Assembly (NCBI GenBank): GCA_013397115.1
Contig: VWZW01007725.1
Location: 1,054,245 to 1,118,244 of the forward strand
DNA from: Edolisoma coerulescens
Taxonomy: Eukaryota; Chordata; Aves; Passeriformes; Campephagidae
Direction: 5' to 3'
Length of the DNA: 64,000 nucleotides
The position numbers were made by a program, and so were the translations under genes. The notes below the pieces were generated by a model. The model did not search any database. It was given only the letters and a program-made list of their open reading frames with translations, and was not told the DNA's origin. The stretch's first letter is position 1. Every line of letters begins with the position of its first letter. Shown here piece after piece: positions 1 to 11,230 of this stretch.

Positions 1-474
1 GCTAATCTAACTGCGCATAAAAGCTCTCAGTGTGGATTGCTTTAACATTTGGTGTCCTCTATATACTGGAAAATAAATTGCTGTTCTTTTTCTTCAGATG
101 AAGTACATTTAAGTGTAAAGGAACACTTGCCCCATCTGGTGGGACAAAAAGCCCAGATTGTTCATGAGAACTCTCACAAGGGTCTGGTCTGTTTTGAGCT
201 ATTTTAGCCAACACACAGAATGCTTTTGTGGTCAGCCATCAACTAACAAGATTTTTAAATCAATTATTTAGATATCAAATGCTACCTTGGCACAACTGCT
301 ACCTCCTAGCAATGACTTTTTAAGTAGATTGTACTCCAGAGAGAAATGAAAGTGTCTCTCGGCTGTTAGTGTGATTTATGCTTCAAGTGGTGTGCATACC
401 TTGAATCATAATATTTGCATACTCAATTCTGACTATTTACAAGTGAAGCTTTTTTTTTTTTTTGTAATTTCTAG
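1..474 (+). other. Presumed intron tail upstream of the exon
   Basis: There is no open frame of note. It contains an octamer ATTTGCAT at 413-420 and ends in a 14-T polypyrimidine tract with a TAG acceptor. Otherwise I see ordinary AT-rich non-coding sequence. Its intron status depends on the exon call at 475-584. Confidence 0.45.
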
Positions 475-584
475 TTAGTTTTGCTTACACAATGGGTGGC
501 ATGGTTAACATAGAGCAAGTTTTAATGGATGGGACTAATTGCTACAATATGGATGCTTTCTTGAGCAGACTTTATGCTATTGAG
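475..584 (+). CDS. Single internal coding exon of an unidentified gene
   Basis: Seen: a run of 14 T (450-463) leads to the acceptor TTTCTAG at 468-474. The following 110 bases end in GAG followed by the consensus donor GTGAGT at 585-590. Of the three + frames only one is open: after two bases completing a split codon it reads 36 codons without a stop. The peptide starts SFAYTMGG, has MDGTNCYNMDAF in the middle and ends SRLYAIE. The other two frames stop at once or after 12 codons. The exon therefore enters with one codon base left in the previous exon (phase 1) and leaves in phase 0. I do not recognise the protein; the segment has no signal peptide or membrane span, and one cysteine. No matching upstream exon lies in 1-474, and I found no convincing downstream one, so the flanking introns are long. 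A chance splice-flanked open frame is the alternative. Confidence 0.55.
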
Positions 585-1411
585 GTGAGTTTCATGCATG
601 AGTTCATCTTTAGATATTACATGCTTACTTTTGTCTAGAGATTGATGTGATCACATGTATAGATATTTGTATATCTAAGTAAGCGAATGTTTAGTTCTAA
701 ACTGTAAGGCTAGACTAGAAATTAATCGCTTAGAATTTTTAGGAGATACCAGTATGCTGAACAATCTGTTGTTTTAGCTTGGCTTCAGTGTATTTGAGGA
801 ACCTCTTGTCATTTTTTTAGCACATGCATATTGATGTTCTGGGGCGATTTTTTTAAATTGGATTATTTTATTTTCATGTTTGAATCTGAATTAAGAGCAT
901 TTGTGAGCTCTTGCCTTAATTTTCTTTTAAAGAAATAGGTTGTTATAATGTCGAGGGATGCTAGTCCTATAAACTCAGTACCTTGCATATATGAAGAATG
1001 CAGAGTACTACAAGGAGTTTTGCAAGTTCTTCTATGTCTTCATTCAGTAACCTTCTGCTAGAGAAAGGGCTTGTGGTGAGGGAGGGGACTTTTTAATTAC
1101 TACAGATCTCTCTCTTAATCATCCATAGGGTTATGTCTTACTTGGCTCACTGAAGATCATTTTCTTAGCCTTGGTCAGGATGGAGAAAGCATTGTCTGCA
1201 ATATCTCTTCCTTTTGCATACATTCTTCTAATGTCGCAAGATAGTATTGTTCTGAGGATATGAGACAGCAGAGGATTCCAAACATAGCCTTATAAAATGA
1301 AGTCTTCCATTTCTGATCATCACTGAAGACTCTCCACTGAGAGAGGAGTGCTCTAGAAATGGTTGTTCCAGGAGCAGTGCCTTCTGCATCTTAATCACTG
1401 ACCAAATACAG
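585..1411. other. Gene-free stretch, presumed intron
   Basis: It starts with the GTGAGT donor of the exon. The exon frame runs into a TAG within about 20 codons of the donor, as expected for intron. I see no repeat family, tandem array or further splice-flanked open frame here. Confidence 0.45.
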
Positions 1412-1602
1412 TCACAGAATCATATAAATTGGTGATAAGCAGGGGTCTCTGGAGGTCACTTGGTCCAGCCTCCAGCTCAAAGGGGGCTACTTCCAGCAGT
1501 AGATCAGGTGAAGTGTGGCTTTGCCTTGCTGAGTCTTGCAAACCTCCAAAGGAGGTTTTGCAGCCTCTTTGAGCAAAGTAGCACTCCAGCGTGGTCATTT
1601 TG
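1412..1602 (-). mobile_element. CR1 LINE 3' tail, diverged
   Basis: Read on the + strand it begins 'cacagaatcatataaat', followed by 'tctctggaggtcacttggtc' and 'ctccagctcaaaggggg'. After that come degraded lines corresponding to the 'agatcaggt..gctcag..' and 'acctccaa..' parts of the avian CR1 3' untranslated region in reverse complement. The element therefore lies on the minus strand with its 3' terminus near 1412. CR1 elements are typically 5'-truncated non-LTR retrotransposons, as here: only the last roughly 190 bases are recognisable and no reverse transcriptase part is seen. The many mismatches suggest an old insertion. The right boundary is approximate. Short overlapping open frames across it are chance. 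Confidence 0.75.
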
Positions 1603-3514
1603 CTCTTGGGTGGGAGGTTCAGCTAGTAATCAGTTGGTGTTTCATAAGCACACAGTTCTAGGTGGAAGAAAGAGGAATTAATCTCTCAAACTGTAAGACC
1701 TACGCTGTAAATCAAAACACTTTCCATAAGTAGGTTTACTGAAGAAAGCATAAAGGGAAAATTCCATGCTGGTTTCCTTTAATCACTTCAAAGCTCAACA
1801 GAGGAATTTGAAAATCACTTATGCAGACATGACTGCAAGCCAACACATCTCTTTTGGAAACAGCAGAGTTGCTACTCCTCATTTTGCTGATCATGTCATG
1901 AGGAATCTGAAGCAGCAATCTGAACAAACTGCAGCTTAGGCAATGCTTTATCAGCAAAACAGTTATGGATTTGTGGTTAACAGCATATCGACCATGTATT
2001 TTAGTGCATTTGGCAGTTTTATCCTTTAATCTGCTTGTAAACCCTTTTCACTGGCTTGTAAGATAGGCTTTCTCAAAATATGTAAACTGCAGAGGTGATT
2101 GTGTTACACTGAGGTGAGCATCTCTCGTGGTTAATATGAGGCCATTTTTTCATATTGGGACTATGGGAACAGTTTGAAAATAATATAGTTAGAGATTTAA
2201 ATAAAAAAGGGAAAGAACAGAGTAGGTCAAGCTGGACACAACTAGATACCACAGTAGCTGGTTTCAAAATATTTTTGGAAGTGGGAATGAACCCAATGAA
2301 GTCTGCGTTGGGGCAATGAAATGTACTGAATACTATTGCTTTCAAAAGTAATTCCTGGAAATAAGACCAAGTACATGGGAATAACAGTGACAGAGATCCT
2401 TTGAGATACCCTTGGTTTTGCTGTGTGTAGAAGCTCTTCAAGATTCTTTCAAACTATTTTCCACTGGAAATTTTGTGTGCATTTTGCAAGCAAATTTGCC
2501 TGTGTCCTTGGATTTCAAGAACAAGCAATTGGTTTAAGTTGCAACTCCTGGATGATGGAATACACCTATTTGTAATATTTTTTCCAACAATCCAGCAAGA
2601 TTTCATATCTAGTTGTCAGGAATTCACCTGCCTTAGAGATGGGTGCCTGAGGGCAGGTCTTGCTTTGAATGCCACTTCCTTGCTGAGCCCTGCTGCCTCG
2701 GTCTTCTTATCCAGACATGGACTTCTTGCTGCAGTTGAGTTTGCATGTTGTCATGGGCATTAAGCAGTTCAAAATGTGTTCTCATATTTTAATAACAGCA
2801 ACTTCCTGCTCTTCCGGGACTGGATGATAATAAAATTACTGTATGAAAATGGATAGAGGACAAATGAAGTGCTGCTGAAAAGCTACATGTGACAAGCAAT
2901 ATGGAGGAATAAAACATTTCCAGGGCTTTCATTTGTACTGCATTATGTGAAATGGATAAGAAATAGTTTCTTTGTTCAGTCAAGATTTTGTTATGAGGCA
3001 GCTAGGTCACCAAGGTTGACTTACAGTGAAAACAGGAGGAGAATATTGATGACTCCTGACTGCTAGCCAAAAGCAGGAGAGAGGGAACAGCAGTTCATTT
3101 AAAACTGAGAAGCGTAAAATGTCACAGAACACAAGCTTTCTGTTTCATGAGAAAACCTAGGTAGAGGACTTTTTGTTCTCTCTGTGAATAGGCATCAGAA
3201 TTCATTGTACGTGCAGCCGTAGATGTGCCAGGTCTTAAAGCTGTACTGATACCATTAGCAATGGCCTTCCCTTGCAATCCATGCCAGCTCTGTAGTACTT
3301 GCACCCACTTATTGCATTGAAAAGTAATGACTGAGAAGTTTGTGTTTCTTTCCATCTTTCTTTCCTCCCTCTAATAGGTTAAACATTTTCTGTCTCTGTA
3401 AGAAATGAATCAATAAAAATGGCTGGAACTCCTTGAAATGTACATCATAGTCTTTTTTCAGTTAAAGGGTTTTTTTGATGACAGCACTTCAGGTCTATTA
3501 TGTAGTTAAGAATC
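1603..3514. other. Gene-free stretch
   Basis: Open frames here (for example 122 codons at 2073-2441 minus and 96 codons at 2473-2763 plus) lack recognisable motifs and splice context. I see no simple repeat or known element. Confidence 0.4.
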
Positions 3515-3660
3515 CTAACCTTCCCCTAAGGTAGGTAAGTAATATTCTCTCCATTTACAGCTAGTTAAACTGCAAAAAAGCAATAAAGTAGCTTATCAAA
3601 AGCAGCGCAACATCATTTCCTGAGAGGAATCTGGGACTCACAAGTTTCTAATGACACTGG
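3515..3660 (+). repeat. Ancient MIR-like (CORE-SINE/L2 tail) fragment
   Basis: The order 'ctaaggtaggtaagtaatat', 'ctccatttacag', 'aaactgcaaaa', 'gtagcttatcaaaa' and 'gaggaatctgggactcaca' follows the known MIR/L2 3' order: a 'gaggtaggtactatta' block, 'ccccattttacagatgagg', 'aaactgaggca', 'taacttgcccaa', then the 'gcagagccgggattgaaccc' end. Spacing is roughly preserved but many positions differ. This is recognition from memory of the consensus, not an alignment. The 'tttacag' here also mimics a splice acceptor, but all frames behind it stop quickly. Confidence 0.5.
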
Positions 3661-4616
3661 AGTGTATTTTTGAAAGATTGTGCTGCTGGGTCCTGACGTA
3701 ATGATATGCACATAAAATTTGCAGGTAGCCACACAAGTGAACAAGAATGCTGTTTTCTGTATTTCTTGACTGTTTCCGCGTGCCAGTCATATGCCAATCG
3801 TTTAACCAGCACCATTTGCTAATATTTTTGTTAACTCAGATTTTCTGAGTACTTTGTCAGCGATACACTAAGAATGTCCTAAATTGCTAGCAAAAGGGCA
3901 AGAGTCAACTTCACTAAGCCGCTTCTTGAGGCCTTTTCTTCATTGGGTACAGATCCCTCTGTAGCCTGTACCAAAGGCTAGTTGACTTCTTGGTACAGTA
4001 AATCCTACCTGCTTTGGAATGGGATGAAATTCTTCGAAGGTTTAAAATAGTAATCTTCTGTCTGTGGTAGTGTTCCTTTCAAGTATGTTTGTTTACACCT
4101 TTTTGGATTGTCTCCATTGATCATTGTTCAACACCTTGTTTTCTTTTCTCTTTTATTGTTTAAAAATTACCTTGTTTTTTCTGCAAACAAGGCTAAAGAG
4201 TTTGTACATAAAGAGCACAGTGGAATATTACCTCTCTGTGTTAGAAAAATATGAAAACAAATCTAAACATCTAAGTGTACAAATATTGAAAAAGAAAAAT
4301 ACTGTGCATATGTGCAAGTATCTAAATATACCTGCATACATAAGTAAAGATGCATACCCATGCATGCTTTTCCTAAGTCACTACAGCTGCTCTAGATGCA
4401 TCTTGTTCGCAATTGTATTTATGATATTATCAGCTCATGTACACCAACACTTTCTTTTTCCTGTGCCATGGAAAAAAATGGTTTGAGATGAAGTTGACAT
4501 TGTATGATAGGTCCAGAAAATAAGGGGTACTTGTTTTATGGTTGAATGCTGGCATAAGGTCCTTGAAAACATAAGGTCCTCCTAGCTTGTAGTTTTTCCG
4601 GTCTCTCTGAGCTGAA

Positions 4617-4641
4617 GCTGCAGGAATTAAGTTCCTGCAGC
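4617..4641. repeat. Near-perfect palindrome, 10-bp arms, 5-nt loop
   Basis: GCTGCAGGAA at 4617-4626, loop TTAAG at 4627-4631, and TTCCTGCAGC at 4632-4641. The arms pair without mismatch. The flanks do not extend the stem, so it is not a precursor-sized microRNA hairpin. Confidence 0.85.
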
Positions 4642-4732
4642 ACTCTAAAAAGAAAAAGTGGGAGACACACACCACAGACCTTGATAAACACATCAGAAGA
4701 CCTATTGATCCAGAACCATTAAAATTCCTTAG

Positions 4733-4770
4733 AGTTTGGTATGAGGAAAGCAGTTTGGTATGAGGAAAGC
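4733..4770. repeat. Two perfect 19-bp tandem copies
   Basis: The unit AGTTTGGTATGAGGAAAGC occurs at 4733-4751 and again directly at 4752-4770 with no difference. It looks like a recent small duplication, probably replication slippage. Confidence 0.9.
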
Positions 4771-6294
4771 ATCCAGTTGTTTGTGTAGGTTCTGTTGGAC
4801 AGCTGCTCAAAGTCAGTTCATGTTTAGGACCAGATGATTGAAAATAGTATATGGCCCACATGGACAGGTGCCTTGAATCCTTGATATAATAATGCCTTTT
4901 TTCTGGCCAGTGAAGATAGGACAGTTAGAGACACATTGATTCTTGATGCAGGTTTGCTTTTTGCATTAAAAATTGGGCATGGAATGTTGCCATTGGTCCA
5001 GACAACTCATGTCTTGACACTGGTTGATCTCTGCTAGCTAGCCAAGGCATGCATGACATAACAGAAGGTAAAACTTTTTAACTTCTGTCTGCCCAGGGCT
5101 TCTTTTTCACAGACCCAAGAACAGGATAAATTGTACAGGGTTGTAAGTGAAATTCTTCTACCTCTCTTCCTTCTGAATACAGTCACGGCTTCGTAATCTC
5201 TTAGCTGTGTACTACGAGAAAGATTCAACACTGAAACTTAAAAAATACATACTTCAATGTTACTCTTGTGATATCTTCTGCTCATCTGACACTGTCTTCA
5301 GTGGCTTGTACAGAGAAATTCTGGCCTCATACACACAGATCATTTTTCGTTAAGCTGAGCAATCTCTGGAGCAGGAGATGGGAGACTTTAAAAAGCACGT
5401 CATGGCTTCACAAGAGCATGGCTTTGAAATTGGGAGAGAATGTCTACCGGCTGGCAGATGGCATTTCTCGGTGAAACATCAACAGCTGGTCATGATCTCC
5501 CAAATGTACGCTGGAGTTTTTTCCATCCTGGTACCTAACTTTTGCACCTCTAAAAGATGGCACCCCCAGCCCTTGATATCACATTCGTTCATCTCCTCAG
5601 TCTTGACTCTGAGGTAAGACTGCCATCTATTGAATGCTCAATATTATCTCCCGCAAAATTTAGCTTTCCACCTAAATACTGCCCAGCTGTGGTCCTGCTT
5701 TTTTTTATGGGATCTGACAAGATTGGAGGCCTCCCTGGCATGCCTTCAGGCTAGATCACCTTGCAAGCAGAGATCAAAGTGTCCGAAAGCAGCAGCTGAG
5801 CAAGAGCTCTTACCTTACTGCACTGATTCTTTTTGCACTGAAAGGAGCCATTACAGATGCATCTTTCCAGAGTGTGGTTGTCAGATGCATTTTTCCAGGG
5901 CTTGTCAACTGCAGTAGGATGCAGCTGTCTTCCATCAAAGAGAATTTCAGGCACTTGAGGATAATAGAAAGAAAGAGATAAGAATAACTTTCAGAAAACA
6001 CAAAATTGGAACATGATTATAAGAAAAAACCCCTTCCATTCAGCTCATTGATTCCTCTCAATGGTTTTTCTCTGCTTTCATTTATATGCAGGAATACTAT
6101 CAAGTGTAATAAGATTCATACCCTGCACAGTAGTAGTAGAAATTTTTAAAAGCACTGGCAGTATGCATTTCTGAAATGCTGCCTTCTCCCTAGACACCAC
6201 TTCACCTTAATAGTTTGATAATGTGGAAATCCCATAAGCACAACACTTGAAATTTAAAAATTTTTTTTGCTTTTCAAGATGTATTAAGAGCCTG

Positions 6295-6311
6295 CTCCAT
6301 GGCCCATGGAG
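6295..6311. repeat. 17-bp perfect palindrome
   Basis: CTCCATGG, one central C, then CCATGGAG. Arms are 8 bp. It contains two CCATGG sites. It may be chance. Confidence 0.7.
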
Positions 6312-7960
6312 ATCCTCTGCTGAATGCAGTAGACTTTTACATAAGACTCCCTCATTTAAAGAAGAAAACTGACCACAGCCCAAGGTTGTTTGAAGCCATG
6401 TGGCTCAGTGATCTTTTCTGGATGCCAGTGCAGTGGGGCTCTAGCAGTTTAGCTAAGTTGACAGGCCTTGAACACTCTTTGTTAACCTCCAGGGACTTCC
6501 CTTTCATAGTCAACACAGGATGGTGAGGAGGCTGACTGGCTCTAGGCGCACAAGGATTGCTACCAGCCTACTGCCTGTTGAGGTTTCAGACATGCCTTCT
6601 CCAGGCACTGAACAAACCAAAGGTGCCTGGTTAAAAGCTTCATTTCTCTTGACATATTCTGCATATCTTACTAGAGGACCTCTGTAAGGCTTTCCTTCCT
6701 TAGCAGTTTTCCTTGGAATATCTCCTCTGCATAATCATTTCCAATTGTATCACCTCTTTCAAGAAAAATCCTAAATACCGTGCACTGAAGGATGGAGCTA
6801 AGCATCGAAGATGTCTGGGTTTAAGTTGTGAATCCCCAGAATATTGAGGATTATTATTATTCTGTGTTGCCTGCAATGGAAGTGTTTGCAGCTATGCCAG
6901 CTGAAAAATAAGGTAAATCACAGGCCTAGTTGTTCTTCTTTGCTCTCCCAGAAACTGATGTGAATTACTGGGAGCACTCAATTCCAAAGTGTGGTATATT
7001 CCCCTTCAGTGATAAAGCAGCAAAGCTTGGGATTTAGAAAGGATAATGCTTTCCTATTCAGGCACCATAAATGAGATAACCCATCACCATCAGAAGGAAA
7101 TGGAAAAAACAAGGACCAAAGGTTGGTGTGAATTTTATGCTAGTTTGGCATTGCCTGGACATTGGAAATCCACTGTCCCCTGCTCGCCTTCTGCAGCCCA
7201 AGGAGCAGAGGCCTTGTCTTGTTCTGCACGTAGTAGTTACTTGCGGTCCTTCTCCCCAGGCTGTATGAGCAGTGAACTAATGGGTCCGGATTGCTCAGCC
7301 ATTGTAAGACGCAGCATAAGAGATGGAAATGTCCTCATCCCTTAGGGAGATAAAGTGGATGGACGCAGAAATGAGAACAAAAGGTTTTTGAGTGGATTGA
7401 GCAAATAATACATTTTACCACAGAGAGTATCAGCACATATTGGGTGAACGTATTACTCAAAAGGGTGTGTTAAAGCACATAACTATTCACGAGTGGACTT
7501 GTATGCTCTAGTGTTCTTTCTGGTGGTGGTCTTGTCACCCACTTTTCTCACTTATGCACAGGCAAACATGGGCTTCACCCAACCTAATCCTGCACAGTGA
7601 TCCTGTACGAGGCCTTTCAGCACAATAAAAGTACCTGTGCAACAACCTCTATCTGAACTGCATCTTGCAGGGGCAGGACTGACAGAAAATAACCTCAAAA
7701 CTGAAACATGATTTTCTTCCTTGCAAAATCTCCATTTTCTCTCAGTCGTCCTTGGGGGTTTTAATTCAGACATCAATAAATTCTTCCCTGACTTCCAGGC
7801 ACCCAGAGAATGATGATCACCCAAGAGCTCATTGTGTGCTCCAAATGGCAGCATCTTGTCCAATTCTTGACTTCAAAGTCTAAGGGAGATTTGGTTCCCC
7901 TGAGCACATTGGGTAAAAAACTGGGAAGTAGTTGGGCATTTACAAAAATAAATTTCCCCA

Positions 7961-8360
7961 CACTTTATGTGAAGTATTAGCCAGCAAAACCAACTAATGG
8001 GTTAATGTATGTGTTTTATTCCTCCTGATGCAAATGTGAATATGGATCATCATTTGTTTATGATGGACAAAGAATTTGCATAACTTTAATAGGGCTTTTT
8101 ATTAGTTTGTGACAAATAACAAAATGCCAATATATTCATCGTTCCAAACCCATTAAGCCTGTCAGCTTTGCAAATGATTGATAAAATGCTCTGATTTAGA
8201 CTTGCACATTTCATCCACATTTTACTACAACCACTGCTTCATGGATGAGGCACAGCATTCTCACCAGTTTCTCATCAGGGATAAGTAATTGGCCAATTAA
8301 ATCATAGGCCATAATATCTTGTAGAGTGGAGTTAAATCAGTGATAGTCTATCTCTGAACA
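7961..8360. promoter_or_regulatory. Candidate conserved non-coding element with SOX/OCT-like composite
   Basis: The block has no usable open frame and is dense in developmental factor-type motifs. There are several TAAT/ATTA cores, 'ggacaaag' at 8065-8072, and ATTTGCATAA at 8074-8083 followed closely by 'ctttaat'. Read on the minus strand this gives AAAG-TTATGCAAAT, close to the SOX2/OCT4-type joint site (CTTTGTTATGCAAAT). A second, inverted SOX-like TTTGTCC follows. The sequence lacks repeats. Known: such clusters are common in distal enhancers lying in large introns of developmental genes. Inferred: enhancer status; conservation was not tested. Confidence 0.3.
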
Positions 8361-9617
8361 ATTTGAATCTTAATGTGGGATAAATTAAGCTCCCTCCTTT
8401 GCAGTTGCCCTCATATGGAATCCTTTGGTTTGAATAATGGAAAACCTGAATTTGTCAGTCAGGTAGGGCTTTAGATCCCTTTGTTGTCACAGATTTGTTT
8501 CCACCTCTACATTTATTACTGAAAAGAAATTACCAGCTTGGTTGATAGAATAATGCCTCCCTTATTTATGGCTGAATCCTGACATCTTGGTAGTGGGAAG
8601 AATTTAGTCAGGATGAGAACTCCAGGATTTGATTTTGGAGTTTTCACAGATTACTTCCCCCAGTAATTTTGGCTTCTTAGTGCTGGCAGTTGAACTAATA
8701 TTAGCAGTCCAGTAGTGTCTAGAGGTTTTGAGCTGTACCAGAGCTCCATTGTATCACAGACACTGTATAAACCCATAGTGGGGGAAAGTCCCAGTGCTGC
8801 AGAGACTGCAGTATAAAGCAGCAAGATGATGGGTAACAAAAAGGAAATGGTATCTCTGTTTTTCAGATGGGGTTTCACTATTCACACAGGATAACAGAAC
8901 AGGAAGGCTGTTTTCAAAAGTGTGGAGAAATAAAGCATTTTGCCAAATGTCAAAAAGAGAATTCCTGTTAGAGTAGGGAATGAGACGAGGTTTCTTGAGT
9001 CCCAATACACTACTCTGATAAAAAGACAATCCTCTTGCTTTGTGATTTCTAAAAAAAATTCAAGCATATCTCCCATAGGCTGGAAACTAAGTAACATTCT
9101 TCTGGCAGATGAGAAAAAGCACTCTACCAAGTGGGGAAGGAGCAAAAAATAAACGGAGATCATAAAAATAAATTAGCTTTTCTTTTGTTCCCCTCTAAAT
9201 AATTTACGGATATCTTAGCAACACTGCTGAAAATGTAAGAATTGTTTCTATTTGACTCAGAGTGCTACCTCATAGTTGGAATATCTCTTTTTAGAAATGA
9301 GGGTTAATGTGGATGCTTGGGTAAGAAGGAACAAAAGAGGTGAAGTGTGTGTTTAAGATCCTAGTAAAAAAAATTGTGTATGTGACCAAGGTTTGCTGTT
9401 TATACTCTGGATCGCTTTTCTGCATTCCTGTGCTGGCAGTGAGTGTTCCCTAACTCAGGACTGATGCTTTTAGCAAAGTCCCTCCCTGAAATATGCAACA
9501 AACTCAAATCCTTATTTTTAAATTGAGCCCAAGCCCAGGTATTTTTCCATAGAGGCAGGGACTCCAGCAGGGGAGGTACAAAAGCACCGTTAAACCCATA
9601 AATTCCTTAAAAAAAAC
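8361..9617. other. Gene-free stretch
   Basis: Overlapping open frames on both strands around 8651-9163 (up to 93 codons) have no recognisable motif and contradict one another. I see no repeat family. Confidence 0.4.
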
Positions 9618-9680
9618 AGAATCATAGAATCATTTAGAAGGGAAAAGGCCTTTAAGATGATCAAGCCTAACCATGAAAAA
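9618..9680 (-). mobile_element. CR1 LINE 3' tail fragment
   Basis: 'cagaatcatagaatcattta' is the tandem 8-bp CR1 terminus in reverse complement. It is followed by 'agaagggaaaaggcctttaa' and 'gatgatcaagcctaaccatg', matching the 'ggttggaaaagacctttaag / atcatcaagtccaaccat' lines of avian CR1. Only about 60 bases are kept, so the copy is strongly 5'-truncated. An A-rich stretch with 'aaccaacccaaacc' follows to about 9698 and may belong to the element or to its insertion site. Confidence 0.85.
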
Positions 9681-10959
9681 AAACCAACCCAAACCTTTTT
9701 GGTTTTGAAGAAGCTGATAAAATATGGTTTATCTATTCCTAACCCATCCTTTGGTTATGAGTCAGACAACACATACACAGAAGCAGTAGCAGGACCGTGA
9801 AAAATCCTGACTTGGACTACATTTTCCACTGAATCTGTGGACCTGCACCCAGTTTCCAGTAGTGAGGAATTTGCTGTGATGTTGTGTGGCAGTTGCAGGG
9901 GCAGATGGGGAGGGCAGTAATGTTGCCTCTGCTTCACCAGAAAGATTTCCTGATGACAAAAGCGAAATGTCAGCCCTGATTGAGGGGTTTTCCCAGCCCA
10001 GCATGGAAAAATGAGTTGTTGAGCATTTATTTTTTGGTGCTGTGTGAACTTTTTGTAGGTGGATCATGTGTTGATACACTGAGGAAGGAACAGACTTGGC
10101 TTTTCACACCACATCAGAAGAGCTCGATTGCTTTTTTGGAGGGAATGTGCCCAGACACCATCAGGGGATAAGTAGTAACCAGCTGGTGAGAGGTATTTAG
10201 AACAGAGACACGTTCGTCGATTAAGTTTTGACTGTTTCACTGATGGCCTTCAGCCTCCTTTCCTTAATGGGACAGACTTGGCAGCACGGAGGAGTCAGAA
10301 CACCTGTCTGTTGGCTTCCCCCGCTCCAGCTTCAACATCGTTTGAAACACTGGACATCTGCTGCTAGACCCTGTCTTTGTGAGCATTTGCACACATTTTC
10401 AAATACTTGCATATGAGATAAATGCCAAATTCAGCGGGGGCAGGGTGTCAGGAGACAAAAACTGAAGCTGAACACCTTTGCCTCTTGAGCGATCAGTGAG
10501 CTTATTTAAAAAGAGCTGCAGAACAGTAGTGCAGTGGGTCTCAGCTGTGATGCATGGTAGGCTTGTGCAGACTCTGAAAACAAGATGTAAAAAGCACCTG
10601 CATTTAATCAGTCTGGGGAGAGTTCTCTCTGAGCTTTATCAGGACTTCTGATCAACTGCTGGTGCCTAACAACACCCAGGGAGGCACTGGGAGTTGTTAT
10701 GTCAGTGGCAAGATATAATGCTGTTGTTAATTTAATGTTCTTTAGATTGTTTAATTTGGAAATTCAGATTTAATCAAATGTCAAAGTCACTGTCCAAATT
10801 CCTAAATTAAACATGAATTGTTTGGAAGCTTCTCCAGAACTGCTGTTTGTTGCATCAGTCCCACAGTCACTTTTATTGGTTGCAGAAGCAACCATTTTGC
10901 AACAAGGTAATTTGGTCCCTGCTACAGGAGTTGGAATAGCTGTCTTGAGACATTCTGAG
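9681..10959. other. Gene-free stretch
   Basis: It contains short open frames on both strands (up to 105 codons at 9762-10079 minus) with no family features, and no further repeats are recognised. The small CpG group 'acacgttcgtcgatt' near 10209-10222 is the only local oddity. Confidence 0.35.
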
Positions 10960-11230
10960 CCCATTTTCTGTAAGAACCTGTGATTTTTAATAACATCATC
11001 AAAGTCATTTTGGTGAAGGCTGAGCAGGAGTGGAATAAAAATGCACAAAAGAGAGGGCAATTCCCATTCTCATTAAGGCGTTCATTTGGTCTCTGTATCT
11101 TGATGTATGTCTGCTTAATGACTGTCATCTCCTCGATCCTCCCGAGGGTATTCATGTTTGTCTGCTTTTATAAGAAATGAGTCATCGAGTTTGGTCATCT
11201 TTGTCACATAAAAGCGTCTACAAAGATCTG
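10960..11230. promoter_or_regulatory. Candidate conserved non-coding element
   Basis: This is a unique-looking block with AT-rich cores (TTAATAAC, ATTAAG) and several retained CpGs in an otherwise CpG-poor window: 'aggcgttcatt', 'cctcgatcctcccgaggg', 'catcgag' and 'aagcgtct'. It is open in more than one frame on both strands without protein features. Retained CpG and mixed motifs are typical of constrained non-coding DNA, but I could not compare species, so this is a weak call. Confidence 0.2.

Larger units (their letters stand above)
3661..7960. other. Gene-free stretch with small structured motifs
   Basis: No exon or mobile element is recognised. It contains the hairpin at 4617-4641, the 19-bp tandem duplication at 4733-4770 and a 17-bp palindrome at 6295-6311. 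Open frames up to 143 codons (4430-4861 minus) show no protein family features. Confidence 0.4.

Noticed and set aside
3535..3590. GTAAGT donor and TTTACAG acceptor close together, as if a mini-intron
   Set aside because: They belong to a MIR-like repeat line, and all adjacent frames stop quickly.
6660..6780. Possible CR1 inner 3' region
   Set aside because: Pyrimidine-rich text is suggestive, but no stretch follows the CR1 consensus in order.
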